Source: Chthoniobacterales bacterium
GTDB taxonomy: Bacteria > Verrucomicrobiota > Verrucomicrobiae > Chthoniobacterales > UBA10450
Length of the DNA: 11,836 nucleotides
Direction: 5' to 3'
NCBI GenBank assembly: GCA_003244125.1
Contig: QHBL01000334.1
Location: 1 to 11,836, forward strand
In this document: piece by piece, positions 1 through 7,366 of the stretch
Layout of the letters: each line of letters starts with the position of its first letter
Numbering within the stretch: the first letter of the stretch is position 1
The notes under the pieces: model-generated
The model's database searches: none
The model's input: the letters and a program-made list of their open reading frames with translations, nothing else
What the model was told of the DNA's origin: nothing
Position numbers and translations under genes: made by a program

Positions 1-2639
1 GTCGGGCCGCCCGGTCCAGCATCGAGGGAGCGTTGCATTGCGTCGCGCGCCTCGGGGACTTTCCCCAGATTGTAAGCTGCCCAGGCGAAATCGTGCAGAA
101 CGGTCGCGTCATGCGGCAGGTCGCGAGCGCTTTCCTGCAACAGGCTGTAGGCCCACGCTGTGTTTTTCAGCTGAAGCGCAATCACTCCCACCAGCGCGCT
201 CGCCTTGGCGTCACCCGGAGAAAGTTCCCTCGCTTTCTGGGCAAATTGCAACGCCTTTTCCGGATTGTGCAATGGCCCGGCATTCAACTGCGCCAGCTTC
301 ATCGCTGCCGCCGTCAGCTTGGGGTTGATGGTAAAAGCGCGCTCGAAAGCTTCTGCCGCCTTGCCCGCCGCCCCGTCTCGTTCATATGCCTCGCCCAGGC
401 GCAACAACAACAGCGGATCGTCCGGCTGCTGTTTCAGGGAGGCTTGCAATTCCGCAGCCCCAACCGTTTGCGCGGTATTGTTATCGGTCAGCAACGACAG
501 TCGCCGCCGCGCTTCATCTTTTCCGGCAAATTGCTCCTCGGAACTTACAGATTTTTCCAACGCCGCTCGCGCCTCGTCTCTGCGTCCCATCATATAGCTC
601 GCCATGCCCAAATGATATTGAATCTCCGCCCGCTCGGGACTCTTGGCCGCGCTTTGACCAAGCAGATCAGTAGCCTGCTGGTAATCCCCCTGCCGGTACA
701 TAATCCAGCCGAGTGTATCCAGGACAGCGGGATCGCCCGGCGCAAGCGCGCGAGCCTTTTGCGCCAGCTCAGCCGCGCGGTTGAGATCATTGAGTTTCTC
801 GCCGTAAAGATAAGCGAGGTTATTCAAAGCCGAGATGGAATTGGGTGCGAGCGTTAATACTTTCTCGTAAGCTTCGCGCGCCTTCGCGACATCCTTCAGC
901 TGATCATAGATCATCCCGCTCATTAAAAGCGCCCGCGCATCATCTGGCTTCTTCGCCAGGATATCATTGAGCCGGGCCAGAGCATCCGGCAGCTTATTCG
1001 CGCGGCTGTAAATGGGAAGCAGCAGGTCGTAAACTCGCGTCTCGTTAGGATCAGCCTCTAACGCTTTGAACAAGGCGGACTGCGCCACATCGAACTTACC
1101 CTCGGCGGCCGCTACTTTACCTTCCAGATAATAAGCCGTCCCACCATTAGGTTGTTTTTGCCGGAACTGCTCAAGGCGGCGGTGCGCTTCTGCGTAATTC
1201 TTGTTACCAATATCCAGATCGATCAATTGCTCGACTGCGAGGGCATTCGCCGGGTCCAGTGCCATCGCCTTCTCGAAGGATTTCTGCGCCGCATCCGTCT
1301 TGTTCTGCTGCTTGAGAATCAGCCCAAGCATGGCCTGGTACGATGAGTTCTGCGGCGCCCGCTTGATTTGTTCCTGAATCAGCGCGGCCGCATCATCCAG
1401 CCGGCCCAGCATCCGGTAAGCTTCAGCTAACAATACCTTCGGCGCCGGCAGATCGGGCACCACCCGCGATAGTCCTTCCAGCTCCGGAACAATGGTTGAA
1501 GCCTCCCCATTCCTGAGATGCAACTCAGCGTGCAACAGCACCGCCTCGACAAACCCAGGGCTCAACCGCACAACTTCGTCCAGCTCGGCGATCGCCTGGT
1601 TGACATTGCCACCCTGGAGATAAGCACGCGCCAGCGCATACTTGATCATTGGTGTCTGGGGATAGGCATGGTTGAGGTTATCTAACGAATCAAGCGCCTT
1701 CTTTGTCTCACTCTTGCCGAGCCAACTCTCCGCCTGGACTACTCGCGCCTCGATATTGTTCGGATCGCGCGTGAGGGAATTCTCGATGAGCTTGAGCGAA
1801 TCATCGTACTTCTTCTCCCGGTTAGCTATTCTGGCCAGGAGGGACCAGGCCGGCAGAAAATCAGGCGCCTGGTTCGTCATCTTCTTCAGGATTGCCTCCG
1901 CTTCCTGAAGTTCACCGATCTGCACCTTGTACTCGGGAAGAGACATTCGTTCAGAGGAGCGCAGAGGCGAGGTCTGGGAAGCCTTTTCGAATTCAGCACC
2001 CGCTTGCTTGAAATCGCGCCGCGCCCGGTACCAGGCGCCAAGCGCCACGTGCGCCACCGGCAGGTTGGGATCGGCTGCCACCGCCGCTTTCAGCGCCGGT
2101 TCTACCGCAGTTGCGTCAGATTTCTTCGCGGCCAATCCAGCCGTCGCGAGGTGGAAGTAAACGCTTTGTTTGTCTGGGAAACTGGCCAGCCGTTTCTCTG
2201 CTTCGCCCAGGTCCTCCGGCTTTTGCGACGCATCGGCCAGAAGTATCAACGCTTCTCCATCTCCTGGAGCTTTGTCGAGAAGAATGAGTGCTTCCTTGCG
2301 CGCCTCGGCAGCACGTCCAACCAGAAGATAAACCCGCGCTAGTTTTCTGCGCGTCACATCGTCTTCAGGAACAAGCTCGAGTGCTTTGAGCAGGAACGCC
2401 CCCGCACGCAAGGGCGCGCCATCTTCGAGCCAGATGGACCCGAGCTGCGCGAAAGCGCGGGCGTTTTGCGGATCCACCCGCAGGAGGTTGAGGTATTCGA
2501 TCCTGGCCGTGTCGTATTCGCCGGCTTTATAAGCATGCTCAGCCGATTCGCTGTAGTGTTTCTTCTTCGCGCCAGCGGTGCAGGCGGCGAGGACGGCACA
2601 CAGTGCCAGGGTGACGAAAGCTTGGGTACGTCCATTCAT
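1..2639 (-). CDS. prsT: PEP-CTERM system TPR-repeat lipoprotein PrsT (C-terminus cut by window edge)
   Basis: This is an outer-envelope TPR scaffold lipoprotein of the PEP-CTERM/exosortase system; its biochemical role is unknown, and TPR arrays usually hold protein complexes together. The frame stays open from the ATG at 2639 to the left edge, at least 879 codons, close to the roughly 900 residues usual for PrsT, so little should be missing. The N-terminus is a lipoprotein signal: a hydrophobic stretch ending in the lipobox L-A-A-C with Cys20, followed by a lysine-rich segment. Almost all the rest is tandem 34-residue TPR-like helices with recurring A-x-x-x-L and D-P-x-N/D turns (for example near residues 27-60). 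The start lies 6 bp after the prsR stop, with no strong ribosome site of its own, which suggests translational coupling in prsK-prsR-prsT. The gene-order match to known PEP-CTERM loci is the main reason for PrsT rather than a generic TPR protein. Confidence 0.88.
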   Translation of the reverse strand, partial: MNGRTQAFVTLALCAVLAACTAGAKKKHYSESAEHAYKAGEYDTARIEYLNLLRVDPQNARAFAQLGSIWLEDGAPLRAGAFLLKALELVPEDDVTRRKLARVYLLVGRAAEARKEALILLDKAPGDGEALILLADASQKPEDLGEAEKRLASFPDKQSVYFHLATAGLAAKKSDATAVEPALKAAVAADPNLPVAHVALGAWYRARRDFKQAGAEFEKASQTSPLRSSERMSLPEYKVQIGELQEAEAILKKMTNQAPDFLPAWSLLARIANREKKYDDSLKLIENSLTRDPNNIEARVVQAESWLGKSETKKALDSLDNLNHAYPQTPMIKYALARAYLQGGNVNQAIAELDEVVRLSPGFVEAVLLHAELHLRNGEASTIVPELEGLSRVVPDLPAPKVLLAEAYRMLGRLDDAAALIQEQIKRAPQNSSYQAMLGLILKQQNKTDAAQKSFEKAMALDPANALAVEQLIDLDIGNKNYAEAHRRLEQFRQKQPNGGTAYYLEGKVAAAEGKFDVAQSALFKALEADPNETRVYDLLLPIYSRANKLPDALARLNDILAKKPDDARALLMSGMIYDQLKDVAKAREAYEKVLTLAPNSISALNNLAYLYGEKLNDLNRAAELAQKARALAPGDPAVLDTLGWIMYRQGDYQQATDLLGQSAAKSPERAEIQYHLGMASYMMGRRDEARAALEKSVSSEEQFAGKDEARRRLSLLTDNNTAQTVGAAELQASLKQQPDDPLLLLRLGEAYERDGAAGKAAEAFERAFTINPKLTAAAMKLAQLNAGPLHNPEKALQFAQKARELSPGDAKASALVGVIALQLKNTAWAYSLLQESARDLPHDATVLHDFAWAAYNLGKVPEARDAMQRSLDAGPGGP

Positions 2640-2645
2640 AATTAG

Positions 2646-3992
2646 CTACTCGCGGGAGATACCCAGTTTTTCCATAAGCTCGTAAAAGGTAGGCCGGCTG
2701 ATACCTAATTCAGCCGCGGCCGAGCTGATGCGGCCGAGGTGTTTCTTCAAGGCCTGCTGCACCATCTCCTTCTCCAGGTTTTCGCGTGCCTCTTTCAAGG
2801 TTGTCGTTGAAGAACCTTCCGCCACCAGCTCGAGATCGTTAGCGCTGATGCGCCGGCTATCAGCCATAATGACGGCCCGCTTCACCCGGTTTTGCAACTC
2901 GCGCACATTGCCCGGCCAGCGATGGCAATTGATAGCGCGCAACGCTTCCGGGGTGAAGGTGAGGTTCTTTTTCCCATTCTGCACGCCGTATCTTTGTAGA
3001 AATTCCTGCGCCAGCAAGGCGGTGTCATCACCGCGTTCACGCATTGGCGGCAAGCTGATCACGACGACTGCGAGCCTGAAGTAGAGATCCTCGCGGAAGG
3101 CGCTGGTCTTGATCTTCTCTTTTAAGTCCGCGTTGGTGGCGGCGATGACGCGGGCGTCGCTCGCCAGCTCCTGTCGACCGCCGACTCGCTGGAATCGCTG
3201 CTCCTGAAGGAACCGCAAAAGCTTGACCTGTATCGTAGGGGGAAGATCGCCGATTTCGTCGAGAAACAATGTGCCTCCAGCCGCTGTCTCAGCCAGGCCT
3301 TTGCGTTGCGAAGTGGCACCGGTGAACGCTCCCTTCTCATGGCCGAAGAGCTCACTCTCGAGAAGGTTCTCTGGAATCGCATTACAATTGATAGGAACAA
3401 AAGGGCCGTCCTTGCGCGCCCCGCGTCGATGAATAGCCAGCGCTGCCATTTCTTTTCCCGTGCCGCTTTCGCCCAAAAGCAAGACCGGAGCTGTCGTAGT
3501 AGATACCTTGCGAATGAAAGCAAAGACACCTTGCATTTGCGGTGAGGTGCCAAGCATATCTTCGAAAGTATCGAGCCGGCTGGAGGTTTGCAGGTTGCGA
3601 TACTCCTGTTCCAGCTCGGCCAGGTAGATGCTTCTTTTCAGTAAGAGTCTTAGCTCATCCGGTTCCACCGGCTTGCATAAGAAATCATACGCGCCCGCGC
3701 CCACCGCTTGCAGCGCATTCTTCTTCTCGCCCTGGCCGGAAACGACGATCACTTTCGCCGTCTCATCCAGCCTGAGTATTTCGGATAATGCCGCCAGACC
3801 TTCTTCTGGTTCGTTCGGCCGAGGTGGCAGGCCCAGGTCGAGCAATGTCACGACTGGCTTGTGCCGGCGAAATGTTTCCAGCGCGCCCGGCCGGTCTTCC
3901 GCCATGAGGATTTCGTACAACCCACTCAGAGTCCACTTCATCTGAGTGCGGATAGCTTCGTCGTCATCGACGATGAGAACTGAAGGAGTCAT
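2646..3992 (-). CDS. prsR: PrsR, sigma-54-dependent response regulator of the PEP-CTERM system
   Basis: Cytoplasmic NtrC-class activator that, when phosphorylated by PrsK, should drive sigma-54 RNA polymerase at PEP-CTERM-type promoters. The 448-aa protein has three parts. A receiver domain (about 1-120) has the acidic pocket D9-D10-D11, phospho-acceptor D52, S85 and K107. A central AAA+ domain (about 145-370) has Walker A GESGTGKE (174-181), the sigma-54 contact loop GAFTGA (221-226), Walker B ending D245-E246, and the R-E-D-L-Y-F-R-L segment. A C-terminal Fis-type helix-turn-helix covers about 410-445. All catalytic landmarks are intact and the length is normal for the family. Its ATG overlaps the prsK stop by four bases (ATGA), and prsT begins 6 bp after its stop, so the three are almost certainly co-transcribed. 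A different NtrC-family regulator is possible from sequence alone, but the PrsK and PrsT partners make PrsR the best call. Confidence 0.93.
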   Translation of the reverse strand: MTPSVLIVDDDEAIRTQMKWTLSGLYEILMAEDRPGALETFRRHKPVVTLLDLGLPPRPNEPEEGLAALSEILRLDETAKVIVVSGQGEKKNALQAVGAGAYDFLCKPVEPDELRLLLKRSIYLAELEQEYRNLQTSSRLDTFEDMLGTSPQMQGVFAFIRKVSTTTAPVLLLGESGTGKEMAALAIHRRGARKDGPFVPINCNAIPENLLESELFGHEKGAFTGATSQRKGLAETAAGGTLFLDEIGDLPPTIQVKLLRFLQEQRFQRVGGRQELASDARVIAATNADLKEKIKTSAFREDLYFRLAVVVISLPPMRERGDDTALLAQEFLQRYGVQNGKKNLTFTPEALRAINCHRWPGNVRELQNRVKRAVIMADSRRISANDLELVAEGSSTTTLKEARENLEKEMVQQALKKHLGRISSAAAELGISRPTFYELMEKLGISRE

Positions 3993-6079
3993 ATCGTTTC
4001 TGCCGGCAGAGTGACGTGGAAGGCGGTGCCTTTGCCCGGCTCACTTTGGACACGCAGGTAGCCGTGGTGCGCTTCCACGATCATCTTAGTCTGGAACATC
4101 CCGATACCTAATCCTTTCTTCTTTGTTGTCTTGAATGGCCGGAAAAGCGAATCGCGGACAAACTCCGGCGCCATTCCGCAACCATTATCGCTCACGGATA
4201 AAGTGACCCAGCCATCGCGAGCGGCGGTTTTTACTTCGATACGACCATTTTCGCGAATGGCGTCGCGTGCATTCAGGAGCAGATTAGTGACTACGCTGCG
4301 TAGTTGCTCCACGTCAGCGAGCAGTGCGGGCAATGGTTCCAGCTCCTTGGTTACGTCAATGTTCCCGCTGCCATTTACGCCCTGCAAGCTTTCCTTAACT
4401 AACGCGTTTAGGTCGATCTCCTGCGGTCGTAGCTCGAGCTTGTCTCGCACCGCACTGAGTCGCTCGATGATCTGATTAATTCTGCCCGTGGTCTCACCTA
4501 TTCCCCGGAGCGCATCAGCGCGAAAGGAAGGATCAGCATAGTGAACTGGAAAGTTCTGGAGCATGAGGTTGAGGGTGGAAGCTGCATTCTTGAGATCATG
4601 GACAAAGAAGGCTGAGATGGTCTGGAATGCTTCCATTTCTTTGCCGAGCAGGATTTTGCCGGCCAGGCGAAGGTTGAGCAAATTTGAGGCGATCTGGTCA
4701 GCCATGCACTCCAGTAGCTCGAACTCTTCGATGGTGTAAGGAATCCCATTGACGCGATCGGCCAGGATAGTTACTCCGAGCAAGCGATCGCCTGTAACTA
4801 ACGAGGCGCCGATTCTATGACCGCCTGTATGGAACTGTGTTTCGCTCAGGTCGCGAATGATTCCACCCCAATCCTCTTTCACTCCTTCCAGGTCGAAGAC
4901 ACGCGCTTTCCTTAACTCTTCGTGCGGATGAAATCGCGTCGAACGCTGCTTCTCGTCGCCGCGAGACCGGGCGGTCGAAGCAACGCGTTCGAGCCGTTCC
5001 TTCTCCTCGTCGTAGAGCCAGATGCTCACGGACATGACGTTAAAGGTTTGCGAGATGAGCTGAGCGGCGGCGGCACAGAGAGCGCCTTCATCCATGGCGC
5101 TGGCCGTTGATTGAGTAAAGCGCGTCCAGATTTTTCGAAAATCGTAGCGCGGTCTTTTGAAATGATGACTGACAAAACTGTTGATGCGATGCCGCAGCCT
5201 TTCTGAAAGCAGCAACACGGCCAGGAGCGCGATGGCAATGAGCACGAGAAATGCCTGGACCTGGAAAGCGCCCGCGCCGCCGGAGCGCTGCACCATTTGC
5301 GCCAGCACGCCAACGACGAATAGATAACCGCCCGCGAGGACGACGGTGATGGAAGTGTGCAGGACTGCGCGCGATGGATAGACATCGATTTCGCTAAATC
5401 CGCTGCGCAAATAAGCGACTGCCATGAGGACGCAGCCGATGAGAAGCGCGATGGTCTCAACCTGCGTGAGAGCGTTGGCGTGCCCGGAGAAAACGAGCGC
5501 CTGGCTGCGGGTGTAAATGCGCGCACCAAACACCACGGCCAGACCGAGGATGAGGAACTTGATGCGCCATTGCATCGTGCCGACCGCAGCCCGGAAGGTG
5601 CGCTCGAGATTCATCAAAACGAGAATGGTGCCGACCAGCACCGTGAGGTTAATGAGCCTGGCCGCCCAGAGGAACTGGAGCCAGGATTCGCCTGTCTCGG
5701 GATTGGTCCGGGCTGCGACCATCGCACCCGGAAAGGCCAGCATGAGCACGGGCGGCAAGAGGACCGCAATGACGATGAGGGGCGCCCAACCGCGGAGCGA
5801 TTGCCTGGCGTCACCGCGCGAATACACCACGCTGAAGCAGAGCCAGACCGCTGTCATCGCTCCTTTCACCGCGAGACCCGCGTCGCGAAGTTGCTCCAGT
5901 ACGACGGCGTCCGTCTGGAATAAGGCGACGCCGCTTAGAATCGCGTCCGCTGCGAATCCGGCCATGCCCAGAGCGAAACACCAGCTGGCCAGGTTCGTTC
6001 GTTTCCAGAAAATTGCGGCCGCCGCCAGCACCAGGCTCGACCCAGCGGCGACGAAAGGCAGTGTCGCTTCCGAATTCAC
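3989..6079 (-). CDS. prsK: PrsK, membrane histidine kinase of the PEP-CTERM system
   Basis: Inner-membrane sensor kinase that should phosphorylate PrsR at D52. The 696-aa protein begins with about eight or nine hydrophobic helices (residues 6-295). A GAF-like domain follows (about 315-480), then a dimerisation/phosphotransfer helix with the H-box H-D-L-K-N (His494). The ATPase domain has an N-box around Asn603 (L-L-L-N-A-R-D-A-I), D-x-G-x-G at 631-635 and a G2 box GLGIGM at 656-661. This membrane-GAF-kinase layout and the H-D-L-K-N phospho-box match the PrsK family; all kinase motifs are intact. The start codon is GTG, chosen because a purine-rich GAAGGGGAC sits directly upstream and the first transmembrane helix begins a few residues later. 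The spacer to the export lipoprotein gene upstream is 185 bp, so prsK may have its own promoter there. The signal sensed is not evident from the sequence. Confidence 0.93.
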   Translation of the reverse strand: MNSEATLPFVAAGSSLVLAAAAIFWKRTNLASWCFALGMAGFAADAILSGVALFQTDAVVLEQLRDAGLAVKGAMTAVWLCFSVVYSRGDARQSLRGWAPLIVIAVLLPPVLMLAFPGAMVAARTNPETGESWLQFLWAARLINLTVLVGTILVLMNLERTFRAAVGTMQWRIKFLILGLAVVFGARIYTRSQALVFSGHANALTQVETIALLIGCVLMAVAYLRSGFSEIDVYPSRAVLHTSITVVLAGGYLFVVGVLAQMVQRSGGAGAFQVQAFLVLIAIALLAVLLLSERLRHRINSFVSHHFKRPRYDFRKIWTRFTQSTASAMDEGALCAAAAQLISQTFNVMSVSIWLYDEEKERLERVASTARSRGDEKQRSTRFHPHEELRKARVFDLEGVKEDWGGIIRDLSETQFHTGGHRIGASLVTGDRLLGVTILADRVNGIPYTIEEFELLECMADQIASNLLNLRLAGKILLGKEMEAFQTISAFFVHDLKNAASTLNLMLQNFPVHYADPSFRADALRGIGETTGRINQIIERLSAVRDKLELRPQEIDLNALVKESLQGVNGSGNIDVTKELEPLPALLADVEQLRSVVTNLLLNARDAIRENGRIEVKTAARDGWVTLSVSDNGCGMAPEFVRDSLFRPFKTTKKKGLGIGMFQTKMIVEAHHGYLRVQSEPGKGTAFHVTLPAETI

Positions 6080-6181
6080 GTCCCCTTCACGGTGCTGGTT
6101 TCGGGCCAGAGCCGTCCTGTCATTGGCGAACTGTAACGCAAGCTGCGGAAGAGTCGAACCGGCGAGGTAGTAGCATTGCGC

Positions 6182-6226
6182 TTGTCAGCTGCGAAGAGCG
6201 AGTAGCTGATAGAGCGTCAGCTACAA
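6182..6226. repeat. Palindromic element with alternative hairpins between export gene and prsK
   Basis: A perfect 8-bp inverted repeat, GTAGCTGA (6202-6209) and TCAGCTAC (6217-6224), encloses a 7-base loop. A third copy, TCAGCT (6185-6190), can also pair with AGCTGA (6204-6209), and the outermost arms (6182-6191 and 6218-6226) pair with one bulge, so several folds exclude one another. There is no T-run after the stem on the minus strand, so it is not a standard intrinsic terminator. It could be a REP-like dispersed repeat or an RNA structure reducing read-through from the export gene into prsK. The sequence alone cannot separate these. Confidence 0.5.
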
Positions 6227-6264
6227 CGTGCTGGAGCGGCCGAACTCAGCGCCGCGGCTTCAGC

Positions 6265-6885
6265 CTAGAACATCGATTGCGGAACGTAGATCACGTCGCC
6301 ATCCCGCACATAAAAGGGCGCGGTCGTTTCACCGCGGAGCACCGGCGTTAAGTCCAGCACCTGACTCTGCTGCGCGCCGCGAACGGTGCGAATCAGGCGC
6401 ACTGCTTTCATGTTGCCGAACGCCGTAGCTCCCCCAGCCTGCATGATGGCCTGGAACACTGTCGTCGGTTTGTCGAACGCGATTTTATCTGGCTTTGCTA
6501 CGGCGCCGGAGATGACAACAGTTGCGGGCGCATTTTCCAGCGTAACGAGGACCTCACTGTTTTTGAGCTGGCTCTTGTAGGCCTGCGTCAGCTCCGTTTG
6601 CAATCCCACTACCGTCTTGCCCGCAGCGTCGAATTCACCGATGAGCGGCAGGCTGAGCTTTCCGTCAGCGCGGATTTTCTGCGATTGATTCAACTCAGTC
6701 GCGCCACTGAAAGTGAGGCGAACGACATCGCCCGGCGCCAGTGTCACGCGCGCGGGCGACGCCGCTTCAGTGGAAAGATGACCGGTCGAAGACGGCCCCG
6801 ATTGGCAGCTGGCGCAAAGACACACGAGAAAGGCGCCGAGCGCGCAGCCTGAAAGGCATTTGGTGAAAGGACGGAAAAAGTTCAT
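6265..6885 (-). CDS. Polysaccharide export lipoprotein (Wza/EpsE-type, Poly_export plus SLBB)
   Basis: Probable outer-membrane/periplasmic subunit of an exopolysaccharide export channel. The 206-aa protein has a hydrophobic leader followed by Cys27, a likely lipidation site. The residue at -3 is Cys rather than the usual Leu (C-A-S-C), so the lipobox is slightly atypical. The polysaccharide-export domain covers about residues 45-120 (L-A-P-G-D-V-V-R-L at its start, then the I-R-A-D-G-K-L-S-L-P-L-I-G segment). One SLBB-like domain follows (about 122-175), and the protein ends with a D-G-D-V-I-Y-V-P signature. It is much shorter than Wza (about 380 aa) and resembles the short single-SLBB export proteins of exosortase-associated EPS loci. 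The gene lies upstream of prsK on the same strand, 185 bp away, supporting a role in matrix export coordinated with PEP-CTERM sorting. The ribosome site is weak (GAGCGG, 2 bases from the ATG). Confidence 0.87.
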   Translation of the reverse strand: MNFFRPFTKCLSGCALGAFLVCLCASCQSGPSSTGHLSTEAASPARVTLAPGDVVRLTFSGATELNQSQKIRADGKLSLPLIGEFDAAGKTVVGLQTELTQAYKSQLKNSEVLVTLENAPATVVISGAVAKPDKIAFDKPTTVFQAIMQAGGATAFGNMKAVRLIRTVRGAQQSQVLDLTPVLRGETTAPFYVRDGDVIYVPQSMF

Positions 6886-6949
6886 TGCCGCTCATATACA
6901 GCAGTGGCCGGGATAAAAGCAAGCAATGGACGTTGATCGTGCGCTCTAC

Positions 6950-7058
6950 CCTTCTGTCATCCCGAGCGAAGCGAAGCCGAGGGATCCGTGGTCACACGAA
7001 CAGCGCTGTTCTGCGACCGCTGCGCTTCGCTTCTGATATCCGAACCACGTTGGTTCGG
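6950..7058. repeat. REP-like composite inverted repeat
   Basis: Nested dyads are visible. ATCCC (6959-6963) pairs with GGGAT (6981-6985). GAAGCGAAGC (6968-6977) is the exact inverse of GCTTCGCTTC (7024-7033). The perfect 14-bp palindrome GAACAGCGCTGTTC (6998-7011) sits between them. CCGAACCA (7040-7047) and TGGTTCGG (7051-7058) form an 8-bp stem with a 3-base loop. The left part (GTCATCCCGAGCGAAGCGAA and following) resembles a repeat I recall as frequent in intergenic regions of soil bacteria such as Verrucomicrobiota and Acidobacteriota; that resemblance is from memory and not checked. It is probably a dispersed REP/MITE-like sequence and not a gene. Confidence 0.65.
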
Positions 7059-7250
7059 GTAGAACCGGCTCGTCCGCATGCTTGAGAAAAGTGCCGGAAT
7101 CTCGACGCCGGCATCTCGCTCGTAAACCGCTCGGGCGCAAACCGTACTCGCCGCGCGCGCGAAAGAGGCAATCCAAGGCGTCGCGAGTTTTTACATTTTG
7201 CAGCAGAAGAACCGAACGCTCTTCGTATTCCATAGTGGGCATGAGTTTTA

Positions 7251-7270
7251 ATCACAACCGATTGTGTTTC
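7251..7270. promoter_or_regulatory. Candidate enhancer (PrsR upstream site), dyad
   Basis: AATCACAACCGATTGTGTTT is an interrupted palindrome whose arms CACAA/TTGTG are exact and extend with AA/TT outside one mismatch. Its centre lies about 87 bp upstream of the start point predicted from the -24/-12 promoter, a usual distance for an NtrC-class enhancer. The PrsR binding motif is not known to me, so the assignment is an inference from position and symmetry. Confidence 0.25.
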
Positions 7271-7320
7271 AGCAGTTAGCTCCAGTTTATCGGCACATCG
7301 CGTGACCGTTTCCTGCGCAA

Positions 7321-7337
7321 CTGGCCCGGACTGTGCT
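7321..7337 (+). promoter_or_regulatory. Sigma-54 (-24/-12) promoter of the VPDGG-CTERM gene
   Basis: CTGGCCCGGACTGTGCT matches the sigma-54 consensus YTGGCACG-N4-TTGCW with two mismatches. The invariant GG (7323-7324) and GC (7335-7336) are exactly 10 bases apart, as required. The predicted start point is near 7348, giving a leader of about 19 bases before the ATG at 7367. The neighbouring PrsR is a sigma-54 activator, and sigma-54/PrsR control of PEP-CTERM genes is established in other bacteria, which makes the match more likely to be functional. Confidence 0.6.
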
Positions 7338-7366
7338 ACTTGGCGTCGTTACGCACCATCCAGCAG

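Larger units (their letters stand above)
6886..7366. other. 481-bp divergent intergenic region
   Basis: This region separates the minus-strand EPS/Prs genes from the plus-strand sorted protein. It contains a REP-like inverted-repeat element (6950-7058), a near-perfect 12-bp direct repeat (GCCGGAATCTCG at 7093-7104 and GCCGGCATCTCG at 7107-7118), a small dyad (7251-7270) and a -24/-12 promoter (7321-7337). Short open frames cross it on both strands, but their translations are mostly Arg/Ala/Ser-rich read-through of the repeat and match no family I recognise, so no gene is called. Confidence 0.7.

Noticed and set aside
33..857. 274-codon plus-strand open frame
   Set aside because: Lies wholly opposite the TPR repeats of prsT; the translation is Arg/Gln/Leu-rich with no domain, a typical shadow of a GC-rich gene.
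6093..6109. Possible -24/-12 element upstream of prsK (minus strand CTGGCCCGAAACCAGCA)
   Set aside because: GG-N10-GC spacing is right, but the -12 box is CAGCA and the start point would fall inside the ribosome site, about 5 bases before the GTG.
5357..6170. Two long plus-strand open frames over the prsK membrane domain
   Set aside because: Antisense to the transmembrane helices of prsK; the translations are highly charged and Arg-rich with no family signature.
6895..6922. Possible -35/-10 promoter of the export gene (minus strand TTGCTT, 16 bp, TGTATA)
   Set aside because: The predicted start would leave an almost leaderless mRNA and both boxes are imperfect; not strong enough to list.
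6946..7255. Minus-strand open frames of 87 and 98 codons in the intergenic region
   Set aside because: Both are translations of the REP-like repeat; Arg/Ser-rich, with no recognisable domain and no good ribosome site.
7340..7366. TTG start extending the VPDGG-CTERM protein by 9 residues
   Set aside because: It lies upstream of the predicted sigma-54 start point, and the extra residues precede a normal signal peptide start.
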